A stretch of 36,278 bases of DNA from Kofleriaceae bacterium. GTDB lineage: Bacteria; Myxococcota_A; Polyangia; Haliangiales; Haliangiaceae. Location: contig JANXOP010000107.1 in the NCBI GenBank assembly GCA_025357755.1, positions 1-36,278 on the forward strand, read 5' to 3'. The notes below the pieces were generated by a model. That model was not told the origin of the DNA and made no database searches. It saw nothing but the letters and a program-made list of their open reading frames with translations. Numbering within the stretch: the stretch's first letter is position 1; each line of letters begins with the position of its first letter. The translations under genes were made by a program, and so were the position numbers. Shown here one piece after another: positions 28,503-36,278 of the stretch.

Positions 28503-29628
28503 GCTGCTTGGTCCGGCCGATCGCGTCGGCGAGCTGGCGTGCGTGCGCGGCGATCTCGCGCAGGTTTCCGCTCAGCGCGTTGGTGTAGCCGAGGAAGTAC
28601 ATGTTCGGCGCGCCCTCGTGCTGGCTCGTGCCCGACACCGTCGGGATGCCATCCTTGTCGAGCACGCCGAGGTGGCCGAGGATGCCCTCGAGCGCGGTGC
28701 GATAGCCGGTACACGCGATCACCACATCGGGCTCGAGCCGCTGACCATCGGCGAGCACCACGGCCGCACCTTCGAACGAGCTGATCGTAGCGACCGGCTT
28801 GATCTGACCGCGCTTGATCGCGCCGACGAGCCCGACATCGAGGATCGGCAGCACGTGGTCCTCGAGCACGCCGGTGTAGCCGCCACGCGTCGCGCGCGGC
28901 AGCCCGTACTTCTGCAAGTTGCCGATGAACAGCCGACCGACGCCCGCCATGATCGGATCGACGATCTTGGGCGACAGCGGCCGCAACATGATGCCGAACG
29001 CCTGGGTCGCGATGCCAGCGAGCGCGCGCGGCAAGATCACCGGCGGCGTGCGGAACGACCACCACACCTCGGCCGCGCCTTGCTCGACGAGGTCCGTCGC
29101 GATCTCGGCGCCGGTGTTGCCGGTGCCGACGACCATCACCTTCTTGCCCTTGTACGTCGCGCCGGTGCGGTACTCGCGCGAGTGGACGAGTGTACCGGTG
29201 AAGGTCTCGCGAGCCGGCCACGCTGGCAGGTGCGGCAGGTTGTTGTAGCCCGTCGCGACGATGACGTATGTCGCATCGACGGTGCCCTTGTTCGTGGTGA
29301 GCCGCCACCCGGCGCCCCTGCGCTCCACGCGCTCGACGTCGGTGCCGGTCTCGAGCTCGATGGCGTGGTGCTTCGCGTACGCCTCCTGGTACGTGACGAA
29401 GTCGTCGCGCTTGACCCAGCGGCCATACGCCGACGGGATGTCGAGGCCCGGCAACCCCGAGCCCGTACGCGTGGTGTGGAGGTGCAACCGATCGTAGTGG
29501 TTGCGCCAGCGCGCACCGACACCCTCGGCCTTCTCGAGCACGCGCACGGTCAAGCCGAGTGGTTTGAGGGTGGCCGCGGCCGCGAGTCCTGCAGGGCCAC
29601 CGCCGATGATGGCAACGACATCACTCAT
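28486..29628 (-). CDS. Flavin-containing monooxygenase
   Basis: This 380-residue NAD(P)H- and FAD-dependent monooxygenase starts at ATG 29628, directly before the FAD-binding Rossmann motif VVAIIGGGPAG (residues 4-14). The family fingerprint FxGxxxHxxxY is present as FTGTLVHSREY. The second nucleotide motif VMVVGTGNTGAEIA binds NADPH. VIVATGYNNLP and the C-terminal ACTGYRT and FLGYTN are typical of the FMO, YUCCA and CzcO-like group. Such enzymes oxygenate amines, thiols or ketones (including Baeyer-Villiger reactions). It is the last gene of an apparent operon, 19 bases after the carboxylesterase gene. The adjacent aminoketone-type cluster offers a possible substrate, but the gene faces that cluster convergently, so the link is speculative. 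Confidence 0.9.
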   Translation of the reverse strand: MSDVVAIIGGGPAGLAAAATLKPLGLTVRVLEKAEGVGARWRNHYDRLHLHTTRTGSGLPGLDIPSAYGRWVKRDDFVTYQEAYAKHHAIELETGTDVERVERRGAGWRLTTNKGTVDATYVIVATGYNNLPHLPAWPARETFTGTLVHSREYRTGATYKGKKVMVVGTGNTGAEIATDLVEQGAAEVWWSFRTPPVILPRALAGIATQAFGIMLRPLSPKIVDPIMAGVGRLFIGNLQKYGLPRATRGGYTGVLEDHVLPILDVGLVGAIKRGQIKPVATISSFEGAAVVLADGQRLEPDVVIACTGYRTALEGILGHLGVLDKDGIPTVSGTSQHEGAPNMYFLGYTNALSGNLREIAAHARQLADAIGRTKQLKTGT

Positions 29629-29647
29629 CCCGCGAGTATAGGCCCAG

Positions 29648-31243
29648 CTACTGGAGGGAATCCCACAGACCGCAGGCATCGTCGTCGAGATTTGTCGCGG
29701 TCGTCAGGGTCGAGGCGAGCACCAGCTGCGGCTCGTTGGTCAACGAGTACATCGGCCACGTGACCGCACCCTGGTAGTTCGGGGTCGCGAACGTCGCGAA
29801 CTGCGTCCAGTAGTGCTGCATCGCCGTTGCGAGCGCGGTCGCATCGCCGATCTTGCCGAGTGGAAAGTTGTCATTCCCGAACACGAACGGCAGCTCCGAG
29901 CTGTGGAACACGCCGAGGTCCGCCGCGATCGGGGTGGTCAGGACTTGCTCGAACGAGTAGCGATACTCGACCGCCCCGCGCGTGACGACGGCCTTGCTAA
30001 ACCGCGCCGACGGGCAATGGAAAAAGCCGTCGCTGATCACCTGCGAGAGCGCCGCGTTCGCCGAGGCAAAGGCGGTCACCGGATAGTGCGCGACGATCGC
30101 GTCGACCACCCCGTCGGCGAATCGCGTCGCGAGCGCCGCGCGATACTCGGCCTCGTCGGCGACCGGCGTCGCGAACAGGGCCGAGGTGAACAGCGTGCCC
30201 TCGTCTTTGACGTTGCCGAGCAGCAACGGCCGCGGCTCGAACTGCGCGGCGGCCGCGAGCGTGGCCGAGGCTTGCGAGACGACGAAGCCGTCGACGTTCG
30301 GCAACGAGCCGGGCAACGTGATCGCTTGGAAGAACGAGCCACCCGGCGTGACCGCGCCGGCGACCATCGCGGGTGCCGCGAGCAGCTCGTCGGCGGACTT
30401 GCCGCGCATGCACGCGATCGCGGCGCCATCGCTACCGGGACAGCCGAGCGCCTCGGCGAGCAGCGTGCCCTGTGCTTGCGCGACGGGCGCCGGCAGCTCG
30501 AGGACCGGCGAGGTGCACAGCCCGCTCTCCGAGATCGCGGCCTGGAATAGCCCGCTCGTGCGGCTCGACAGATAGTGGATGCAGGTCGACAAGCCGCCCG
30601 CCGATTCACCGAACAGCGTGACCTTCGCCGGGTCACCACCGAACGCGGCGATGTTGCGCTGGACCCACTGAAGTGCGGCGCGCTGATCTTCGAGACCGTA
30701 ATTGCCGGCGGTCGGAAAGCTCGGATCGTCGTCGAGCAAGGCGGGATGCGCGAGGAAGCCGAACAGGCCGAGGCGATAGTTCAACGTCACCACGATCACG
30801 CCGTTCGCCGCGAGGGTAGCGCCGTCGTAGTACGGATCGCCGCCGCTACCGAACACGAAGCCGCCGCCATGCAGCCACACCATCACCGGCAGGTGGGCGG
30901 CGCCAGTGGGTGCCCACACGTTCGCGAACAAGCAGTCCTCGTCGTCGGAGTTCCCGGCGAGGCTCGCCTGTGGGCACGCACTCCCGACGAGGACTGCCTC
31001 GCGCACGTTCGTCCACGGCGCGACCACCTGGGGTGCGCGAAACCGATTCGCGCCGACCGGCGGCGCCGCGTATGGAATGCCGAGGAAGTGCCGGATCTCG
31101 GCGACCGCGGCGCCATGGATGGGTCCGGAATCGAGCGTGACCGTCAACCCGTCACCCCCGCCGGCATCGCCACATCCCGCGCATGCCGCGCACGCCGCCC
31201 ATGCCGCCAGGGCGATGCACGTCACGAACAGGCGCGGGCGCAT
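29648..31243 (-). CDS. Type-B carboxylesterase lipoprotein
   Basis: This 531-residue esterase of the carboxylesterase/cholinesterase family starts at ATG 31243, giving a signal peptide with overlapping lipobox cysteines (LAAWAACAACAGC; C18, C21 or C24). GTG 31258 is an alternative. Family marks are EDCLFANVW (102-110), oxyanion HGGGF (125-129) and nucleophile Ser214 in FGESAGG. The acid is probably Glu in NVKDEGTLF and the His is in GVFHSSELPF. Several cysteines probably form the family's disulfides. It hydrolyses esters at the cell surface or in the periplasm; the substrate is unknown. It begins 21 bases after the histidine kinase gene ends, so its expression is likely tied to that two-component system. 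Confidence 0.9.
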   Translation of the reverse strand: MRPRLFVTCIALAAWAACAACAGCGDAGGGDGLTVTLDSGPIHGAAVAEIRHFLGIPYAAPPVGANRFRAPQVVAPWTNVREAVLVGSACPQASLAGNSDDEDCLFANVWAPTGAAHLPVMVWLHGGGFVFGSGGDPYYDGATLAANGVIVVTLNYRLGLFGFLAHPALLDDDPSFPTAGNYGLEDQRAALQWVQRNIAAFGGDPAKVTLFGESAGGLSTCIHYLSSRTSGLFQAAISESGLCTSPVLELPAPVAQAQGTLLAEALGCPGSDGAAIACMRGKSADELLAAPAMVAGAVTPGGSFFQAITLPGSLPNVDGFVVSQASATLAAAAQFEPRPLLLGNVKDEGTLFTSALFATPVADEAEYRAALATRFADGVVDAIVAHYPVTAFASANAALSQVISDGFFHCPSARFSKAVVTRGAVEYRYSFEQVLTTPIAADLGVFHSSELPFVFGNDNFPLGKIGDATALATAMQHYWTQFATFATPNYQGAVTWPMYSLTNEPQLVLASTLTTATNLDDDACGLWDSLQ

Positions 31244-31264
31244 GATCGTTGATACCACGTCGCG

Positions 31265-32347
31265 CTACGTCGGTAGCTCGACCGTGAACACGGCGCCGCC
31301 CCCGGGAGCTTCGGTGCACACGATCGTGCCGCGATGGCCGATCACGATCCGACGACAGATCGCGAGCCCGAGCCCGAGGCCTGGACCGGTCGCGCGATCG
31401 ATCCGCGTGGCCGCGCGCGCGAATGGCTCGAAGACCCGCTCGCGTAGCTCGGGCAGCACGCCGGGCCCCTGATCCGCGACGATGATCTGCGGATGCTCCG
31501 CGAGGCTCTGCACGGTGATCGTGACGGTCGAATCCTTGGGCGAGTGATCGATCGCGTTGCGCAGCAAGTTATCGAGCACGATGCCGAGGGCATCGACATC
31601 GACGACGGCCGTGAGCGGCGCACCCGTCGCGAGCGCGACGTTGACGCCGCGTTCGATCGCGAGCGGCGAGGCCCGTCCGAGCGCGGCGGTCGAGAGCTTG
31701 CGCAGGTCGATCGGCGTGTGCCTCAGGCCGGCCGCACCGGCACGCGACAGCTCGAGCAGCTTGTCGACGATCACTCCCATGCGCTTGACCTCGGCGAGCG
31801 CGTCGTCGGCGACGTGCTCCCAGTGGGCCGGCTCGCGCGCTTTTCTGCGCGCGACCTCGAGGTTCGTCGTGATCACCGTGAGTGGCGTGCGCAGCTCGTG
31901 CGAGGCATCGGCGGCGAACTGCGCCTGCGCCTCGACGCCGCGCTCGATCCGCTCGAGCACGCCGTTGATCGCATCCGAGAGCTTGTCGAGAGCATCGTAC
32001 GCGGTGCTCACCGGCAGGCGTTCGTCGAGGCGCTCGCCGGTCATCGACGACGCGCTCGAGATCACGGTGTCGAGCCGCTCGGTCGTGCGATGCGTGAGCC
32101 CACGGGCGATCAGGATCGCGAGCGAGAGGCCGAACGGCACCGCGAACGCGAACGCGAGCGAGGTCTGCTTGATGATCTCGAGCGGCGGATCCTCGATCTC
32201 GCCAGCGACGTCGCAGGTCTCGCCGTCCTCGGTGAAGTAGATCATCAGGCCCATCGCGACCCCGAAGATCAGCATGCCCATGATCGTGGCGAGCGCGAGC
32301 GAGCGCCCGAGGCCACGGCCCAGCGTGGCGGGGGTAGCCGGGCTCAC
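31265..32347 (-). CDS. Sensor histidine kinase
   Basis: This is a 360-residue inner-membrane kinase. TM1 is residues 17-38 (LALATIMGMLIFGVAMGLMIYF) and TM2 about 63-84 (SLAFAFAVPFGLSLAILIARGL), with only about 24 residues between them. This very small periplasmic loop holds one cysteine and many acids (TEDGETCDVAGEIEDPP), so sensing may be in the membrane or by metal or redox. A HAMP-like linker precedes the HisKA H-box DASHELRTPLTVI with His150. HATPase_c has N-box DNLLRNAIDHS, G1 DQGPGV and G2 GLGLGLAI. The ATG overlaps the response-regulator stop by 4 bases (ATGA). It phosphorylates the cognate OmpR-type regulator encoded just upstream. Confidence 0.95.
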   Translation of the reverse strand: MSPATPATLGRGLGRSLALATIMGMLIFGVAMGLMIYFTEDGETCDVAGEIEDPPLEIIKQTSLAFAFAVPFGLSLAILIARGLTHRTTERLDTVISSASSMTGERLDERLPVSTAYDALDKLSDAINGVLERIERGVEAQAQFAADASHELRTPLTVITTNLEVARRKAREPAHWEHVADDALAEVKRMGVIVDKLLELSRAGAAGLRHTPIDLRKLSTAALGRASPLAIERGVNVALATGAPLTAVVDVDALGIVLDNLLRNAIDHSPKDSTVTITVQSLAEHPQIIVADQGPGVLPELRERVFEPFARAATRIDRATGPGLGLGLAICRRIVIGHRGTIVCTEAPGGGAVFTVELPT

Positions 32348-33021
32348 TCCGCCACCGTGAGCCGGATCCCCGCACCGCGTACCGTCTCGATCGCGACCGG
32401 AAAGCCGCTGAGCTTCTTGCGCAGGTGCGTGAGGTGAACGTCGATGACGTTGGTGCCCGGATCGAAATCGTAGCCGAAGGCTTCGCGCAGGATCTCCGCA
32501 CGCGTCACGACCTCGCCGGGCCGCCGCAGCAAGCAGCCGAGCAACGCGTACTCGCGCGGCGACAACGACACCGTGATCGCGCCGCCGGTGCCAGTCGCTT
32601 CGATCACCAGATCATCGCGCATCACGATCGGGAGCTCGTGCGCCGGTGCCCATCGCGGACCACCCGCACGCCGGACGAGCGCGGCGATGCGCGCGACGAG
32701 CTCGGCGAAGGCGAACGGCTTGACCAGGTAGTCATCGGCGCCGGCCTCGAGCGCGGCGACCCGCGAATCGATCGCATCGCGCGCGGTCAGCACGAGCACC
32801 GGCACGTGGATGTGTGCGCCGCGCAGCTCCTTCAAGACCTCGATGCCATCGCGGTCTGGCAAGCCGAGATCGAGGATCATCAGATCGAGATCTCGGCGCA
32901 GGCCGCGCGCGATCGCCTTGGCGGCGGTATCGACGACCTCGACGGCGTAGCCATCTTCGCCGAGGCCTTCGGCTACCGAGTTCGCGAGCTGGAGGTTGTC
33001 TTCGACCAGGACGATGCGCAC
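32344..33021 (-). CDS. OmpR/PhoB-family response regulator
   Basis: This is a 225-residue regulator. GTG 33021 was chosen because it begins the receiver strand RIVLVEDN directly; the upstream open frame contains the neighbouring terminator and is not coding. In the receiver domain, acids are at Glu7-Asp8, the phospho-acceptor is Asp51 (MILDLGLPD), Thr is in VLTARD, and Lys is in YLVKPF. The C-terminal winged helix has LSPREYALLGCLLRRPGEVVTRAEI, the recognition helix region TNVIDVHLTHLRKKL and the wing IETVRGAGIRL. It probably controls its own operon (histidine kinase, esterase, monooxygenase) and possibly others. No clear direct-repeat operator is visible just upstream. Confidence 0.95.
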   Translation of the reverse strand: MRIVLVEDNLQLANSVAEGLGEDGYAVEVVDTAAKAIARGLRRDLDLMILDLGLPDRDGIEVLKELRGAHIHVPVLVLTARDAIDSRVAALEAGADDYLVKPFAFAELVARIAALVRRAGGPRWAPAHELPIVMRDDLVIEATGTGGAITVSLSPREYALLGCLLRRPGEVVTRAEILREAFGYDFDPGTNVIDVHLTHLRKKLSGFPVAIETVRGAGIRLTVAE

Positions 33022-33040
33022 GCCGACCAGGTTACTCCGA

Positions 33041-33067
33041 AAATGCAAACGCCCCTTTGGAAGGGGC
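33041..33067 (-). terminator. Intrinsic terminator of the outer-membrane barrel gene
   Basis: GCCCCTT (33051-33057) and AAGGGGC (33061-33067) form a perfect 7-bp stem with a 3-base loop. Read on the minus strand it is followed by GTTTGCATTTT. It begins 23 bases after the stop codon at 33091, in the right place to end that transcript before the two-component operon. Confidence 0.8.
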
Positions 33068-33090
33068 ATTAGCCTTGGCTTACGGCTCGA

Positions 33091-33726
33091 TCAGTACCAG
33101 TTGAAGCCGATACCGACGTTCGCCGCCGTGACGCTGCCGATGTCGCCACCGTAGTTCGCTTCGATGATGCGGCCCTGGAGATCGACCGCGAAGAACCGCA
33201 AAGATGCGACCTCGAAGCCGACCGCGCCCATGATCGCGCCGCCGGTACCAGAGGTGTACGAGGCGTAGCCCTGGTCATTGACCTGGAGGTTCGCGAGGCC
33301 GACGCCGCCCTTGATCCAGAGCTGCGGGGTCAACCAGAACTGACCTGCGATCATGCCCGCGTTGTTGCTGAGCACGGTGTCACCGTTGTACGCGTCCGAG
33401 TGGATCGTCCGCAGGTTCGATTGCGCTTCGAACAGCAGGGCGAAGCGCGGGCTGAGCATGCCGCCGATGTGGCCATCGACTTCGAGTGCGGCCGACGTCG
33501 CGCAGTTGTCACACTGGATCGTGGAGCCGTTATCGTGCATGCCGCCGAGGCCGATACCGAGGCCCCACGCGAGCCGACCGGTGCGGTTGTGGAAGCCGCC
33601 GGGGACCCCACCGCCGCCGTTCTGCTGGTAATAGCCGCCGCCGCCACCGCCGCCGTAGTACTGCGCGCCCGCAATACTGGGGATGAACAGGACAGCGAGT
33701 ACGAACAGCAACTTGATAGGCTTCAT
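33091..33726 (-). CDS. Small outer-membrane beta-barrel protein
   Basis: This 211-residue protein has signal peptide MKPIKLLFVLAVLFIPSIAGA, cut before QYYGG. A Gly/Tyr/Gln-rich N-terminal segment is followed by about eight alternating beta strands (RLAWGLGIGLGG, ALEVDGHIGGML, FALLFEAQSNL, AGMIAGQFWL, LWIKGGVGLANL, GAIMGAVGFEV, FAVDLQGRII, AANVGIGFNWY). It ends in an aromatic residue, as BAM substrates do. The size fits an eight-stranded OmpA/OmpW-like barrel. Two cysteines in TIQCDNCATS may form a disulfide or bind a metal in an extracellular loop. The function is unknown. It is followed by a strong terminator and is thus probably monocistronic. Confidence 0.82.
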   Translation of the reverse strand: MKPIKLLFVLAVLFIPSIAGAQYYGGGGGGGYYQQNGGGGVPGGFHNRTGRLAWGLGIGLGGMHDNGSTIQCDNCATSAALEVDGHIGGMLSPRFALLFEAQSNLRTIHSDAYNGDTVLSNNAGMIAGQFWLTPQLWIKGGVGLANLQVNDQGYASYTSGTGGAIMGAVGFEVASLRFFAVDLQGRIIEANYGGDIGSVTAANVGIGFNWY

Positions 33727-33814
33727 GGCTCGCCTATCATCGCAAGTCTGAGGCCAAGCTACAAATTGCTTGTACGTGCCTTATCGAGGCGACTGAGCGG
33801 TCGGACCTGCTCGA

Positions 33815-33831
33815 TCGGATGTGGCATCCGA
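33815..33831 (-). terminator. Hairpin downstream of the PilZ gene
   Basis: TCGGATG (33815-33821) and CATCCGA (33825-33831) form a perfect 7-bp stem with a 3-base loop, 31 bases after the stop codon at 33862. There is no T-tract on the minus strand. It could be an mRNA 3' end hairpin; true terminator activity is uncertain. Confidence 0.35.
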
Positions 33832-33861
33832 GCACGTAGGGTACGGCTGTTCACGATCAGC

Positions 33862-35541
33862 TCACGAGCGCGCGACAGTGTGGTTTTTTGGGCCTGCGAC
33901 AGCGAGGAGCTTGTCGACCTGTCCTCGGGCACGGCGGCTGTCCCCTTGCACGGTGATGCAAGGCACATTGCGCGCAGAAAACAGGCTCTCGATCGACGCC
34001 GCGGCCGTACCGGTATCGAGCCAACTCGCATCGATCAGCGCGGCATCGACCGGGCGTGCATCGCTGCTCGCGAGCTGCACGAGCGCCCCCGGATCGGTGC
34101 CACCCAGCACCGCGTAGCCCGCAGCGGCGAGGACGCCTTGCAGTTCACCGAGGCGCTCCGGTGACGCGCCGACCAGCACGCGCTTCGCGGCGCGACGTTC
34201 GATTCGTGCGATGAACGCATGCCAGCGCAGCTCGTCCGCGGCACTCATCTCGACGATCGAGAGCCCGAAGCCCGGCGCGAGCCCGACCGAGGCCGCTTCG
34301 ACCTCGGTCAACTGCCGCACGATCTTCGCGCGCCCCGCGACCGGACCACCTCCATCATCGAGCACCGAGGAGAAGTTGAGGACGGTGTCGAGCGCGAGCG
34401 CGACGACCGGGCGCACGAACATGCCGGACGTCGAGATATCGAGCGCGTCGGCCTTGATCGCGCCGCGCATCGTGCCGAGGCAGATCGGCCACTCGACGAC
34501 GAAGCGCCGCGTCGCGCGCGCTGGAGGCGGCTTGATCGTGACCTTCTGCTCGCGCGCCGCGGTCAACAGCGCGGTCAGCTGGCGGCGCGCCGCGGTGTCG
34601 AGCTCGAACGCGACGCTGAACGTCGACGCGCCGGTTGCCGCCGCTTCCGACATGCTGGAGACCTTTCCGACAGCGCCGCGCACGAGCGCGCGATGGCCGG
34701 AGAAGCTGAGCGAGACATCGACGTGATCGTGCAAGCGCGGCAACGCGCCGGTCATCAGCGCGGCGCCCTTGAGCGACAGCGCACCGATCCGGATCGGTAC
34801 CCACTTGCCGCTGCGCAGGTAGCGCGCGTAGATCGTCTTGGTTTCGCTATCGGGACCCGCGGCCTGGGCATACGGGGCCGGCGAGGTCCGTTGCGGATCG
34901 TCGTACTCGTTGAGGTACTCGTCCATGTACTCGTCGAGATCCGGCGCGGCGACGGTCTCGGCGCGCGAGACCCGCGAGACCACGTGGCGATGCGGGCTCG
35001 TCGGCCTCGGGAACTTCTCGAGCTGCTGGATGTTATTGCGCGTCCCCTTCGCGGTCACGAGCAGCACGGGATCCGAGGTATCGCCGCGTGGCGGCGCCGG
35101 CTGCGGCTGCGGCTCGAACGCTGGCTTCGCGACGTTGCGTTGATCGCGCAAGCGCCGCACGAGCTCCACGAGTCCACCGACCGCGTTGCGACTCGATGGG
35201 ACCTGTATCGTGCAGCGGGCGAGGCGCTCGGTCAGGAACCGACGGCGCTCGCCTTCCGAGAGCTCGGCGGGCTGGATCATCCCGATCTCCGCGAGCAGCG
35301 CGACCTCGATCACGAACGCGAGGCGATCGCTCCCCAATGCGAGCGCGTCGTAGCGAAGATTGATCAGCGCTTGATCGGTCGTCGGGTCGTAGAGCACGAG
35401 GACCGATGCGAGCGGCGGTGCTTCGGGCGAGTCGAGGGCAGCGAGCGCCGCACTCCAGTGGCCGAGTCGCTGGCGCGGCTGATCGATCAGCAGGTACGCC
35501 TCGACCAGTGGGGTCATGTCGGTAGCTGAACTTCTTGCCAT
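33862..35541 (-). CDS. Double-PilZ protein with receiver-like C-terminus
   Basis: This is a 559-residue cytoplasmic protein counted from ATG 35541; ATG 35517 (MTPLVEAYL) is an alternative. Residues 1-135 form an N-terminal helical domain I do not recognise. Residues 136-236 are a Pro-rich then acidic linker with DLDEYMDEYLNEYDD. PilZ-like domain 1 (238-315) lacks the Asp/Asn of the binding motif (ALSLKG). PilZ domain 2 (342-450) has the full c-di-GMP motif: RxxxR at Arg342-Arg346 and DxSxxG at Asp368-Gly373. Residues 452-550 resemble a receiver domain: strand KRVLVGAS lacks the acidic pair, but AALIDASW keeps an Asp at the acceptor position. It is probably a c-di-GMP effector for motility or surface behaviour. 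It is divergent from lon. Confidence 0.8.
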   Translation of the reverse strand: MARSSATDMTPLVEAYLLIDQPRQRLGHWSAALAALDSPEAPPLASVLVLYDPTTDQALINLRYDALALGSDRLAFVIEVALLAEIGMIQPAELSEGERRRFLTERLARCTIQVPSSRNAVGGLVELVRRLRDQRNVAKPAFEPQPQPAPPRGDTSDPVLLVTAKGTRNNIQQLEKFPRPTSPHRHVVSRVSRAETVAAPDLDEYMDEYLNEYDDPQRTSPAPYAQAAGPDSETKTIYARYLRSGKWVPIRIGALSLKGAALMTGALPRLHDHVDVSLSFSGHRALVRGAVGKVSSMSEAAATGASTFSVAFELDTAARRQLTALLTAAREQKVTIKPPPARATRRFVVEWPICLGTMRGAIKADALDISTSGMFVRPVVALALDTVLNFSSVLDDGGGPVAGRAKIVRQLTEVEAASVGLAPGFGLSIVEMSAADELRWHAFIARIERRAAKRVLVGASPERLGELQGVLAAAGYAVLGGTDPGALVQLASSDARPVDAALIDASWLDTGTAAASIESLFSARNVPCITVQGDSRRARGQVDKLLAVAGPKNHTVARS

Positions 35542-35671
35542 CAACGCGAACGGACAAGGAGCAGCCGAGATGCCATCGGCTCTCCGTGCGATCCGCCTTA
35601 CGTTCGGACCAGCATGATGAGGTGATTGCTTGGGGCCCCAACCATCGGGCGCTTCGCGAATCGTGGTTATT

Positions 35672-35691
35672 TTGCCATACATGCATGGTAA
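35672..35691. promoter_or_regulatory. Imperfect palindrome upstream of lon
   Basis: TTGCCATACATGCATGGTAA is an inverted repeat with 16 of 20 positions paired and an uninterrupted CATG centre. It lies in the 212-base gap between the divergent PilZ gene and lon, about 63 bases before the lon start. It could be an operator. Confidence 0.4.
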
Positions 35692-35704
35692 GTTTGCCGC
35701 AAAC
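35692..35704. promoter_or_regulatory. Perfect GTTTGC-C-GCAAAC dyad upstream of lon
   Basis: GTTTGC (35692-35697), one C, and GCAAAC (35699-35704) form a perfect 6+1+6 palindrome directly beside the previous element. A looser copy, GTTTACTTGCGCAAC, follows at about 35711-35725. Together these suggest a cluster of operator half-sites in the lon promoter. Confidence 0.45.
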
Positions 35705-35716
35705 GCCGACGTTTAC

Positions 35717-35744
35717 TTGCGCAACTACCTGTCAGTCCTAAACT
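35717..35744 (+). promoter_or_regulatory. Possible lon promoter
   Basis: TTGCGC followed after a 16-base spacer by TAAACT (3/6 and 4/6 matches to the sigma-70 consensus) lies just upstream of the lon start, in a locally AT-rich patch. No heat-shock (sigma-32 type) or CIRCE motif is seen. The leader would be very short. Confidence 0.3.
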
Positions 35745-35753
35745 ATCGTACCT

Positions 35754-36278
35754 ATGAAAACCGACGACGATTCGGCAGGCGGCGGCTATCGGCTACCGCT
35801 CCTGCCGCTGCGCGACATCATCGTGTTCCCGCACATGGTCGTGCCGCTGTTCGTCGGACGCCCCAAGTCGATGCAGGCGCTCGAAGAGGCGATGGCGGGA
35901 GACAAGCAGTTGCTGCTCGCCGCGCAACGCCGCGCGAAGACCGACGATCCGGTCGCCGACGACATCTTCTCGATCGGCACGGTCGGTCACATCATCCAGC
36001 TCCTGCGGTTTCCGAAAGGGCCCGTCAAGGTCCTCGTCGAGGGTCGCGCGCGCGCGAACATTCGTGGGTTCTCGCAGATCGATCCGTTCTTCGTGTGCGA
36101 GGTCGAGGATGTCGAGGAGCCCGAAGAAGATCCGACGCTCGTCAAGGCGTTGATCACGAGCACGCAAGACGTGTTCGAGGAGTACGTCAAGCTCAACACC
36201 CGGATCCCGCCGGAGATGCTCGTCTCGATCCGCACGATCGAAGAAGCGGGTCGGCTCTCCGACACGATCGTCGCGCAC
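35754..36278 (+). CDS. lon: ATP-dependent protease Lon, N-terminal part (continues beyond the window)
   Basis: ATG 35754 opens a frame that runs without a stop for 175 codons to the end of the window. The start [26 protein letters not shown] and the stretches [54 protein letters not shown] and [11 protein letters not shown] are diagnostic of the Lon substrate-binding (LON/PUA-like) domain of LonA. The ATPase and Ser-Lys peptidase domains are outside the window. Lon degrades damaged and regulatory proteins in the cytoplasm; myxobacteria may carry two lon genes (lonV, and lonD/bsgA needed for development), and I cannot tell which this is. It is divergent from the PilZ gene. Confidence 0.95.
   Translation, partial: MKTDDDSAGGGYRLPLLPLRDIIVFPHMVVPLFVGRPKSMQALEEAMAGDKQLLLAAQRRAKTDDPVADDIFSIGTVGHIIQLLRFPKGPVKVLVEGRARANIRGFSQIDPFFVCEVEDVEEPEEDPTLVKALITSTQDVFEEYVKLNTRIPPEMLVSIRTIEEAGRLSDTIVAH

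Noticed and set aside
35793-36278. Minus-strand open frame reaching the right end of the window
   Set aside because: It is antisense to the Lon N-terminal domain, which matches the family throughout.

Overview
The window is about 36 kb of GC-rich bacterial DNA with tightly packed genes. GC-ending codons, many secreted lipoproteins, a Ser/Thr kinase-ATPase-TPR protein, FHA, PilZ and MshEN signalling domains and a ClpP-ClpX pair next to accessory genes all suggest a Myxococcota-type (delta-proteobacterial) chromosome, perhaps of the Haliangiales/Polyangia kind. That placement is inferred from gene content. I see no rRNA, tRNA or CRISPR array.

Layout. 1-1129: the 3' end of an HNH endonuclease gene and the 5' stub of an IS110-type transposase. 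1130-3843 (minus): a lipase-like lipoprotein followed by a stand-alone MshEN (GspE N-terminal) protein. 3844-4218: a frameshifted gene remnant. 4219-8535 (minus): a probable operon of a hotdog thioesterase-like protein, a secreted protein of unknown function, a secreted alpha/beta hydrolase, a PRPP synthetase and a small protein/nucleotidyltransferase pair. 8593-9216: a lipoprotein. 9310-11241: clpP and clpX.

11238-28502 is the most unusual part, a divergent cluster. On the minus strand a kinase-ATPase-TPR protein (pseudokinase plus kinase), a CqsA-like alpha-oxoamine synthase and a 1592-residue fatty acyl-AMP ligase/ACP protein abut or overlap one another. The last protein also carries a receiver-like segment, a ketosynthase lacking all three catalytic residues and a shortened acyltransferase lacking its serine. 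On the plus strand an MMPL/RND transporter, a LolA-like periplasmic protein, an FHA-TM-adaptor fusion and an outer-membrane barrel with a TolB/CsgG-like N-terminus also abut or overlap. My reading is that the left arm makes a fatty-acid-derived aminoketone or hydroxyketone (possibly a signal), the right arm moves a lipid across the envelope, and kinase plus FHA link the two by threonine phosphorylation. This is inference from domains and arrangement.

28486-33021 (minus) is a second probable operon: OmpR-type response regulator, histidine kinase, type-B carboxylesterase lipoprotein and flavin monooxygenase. 33091-33726 is a small outer-membrane barrel followed by a good intrinsic terminator. 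33862-35541 encodes a double-PilZ protein with a receiver-like C-terminus, divergent from lon, whose first 175 codons close the window. Two dyad elements lie between that gene and lon.
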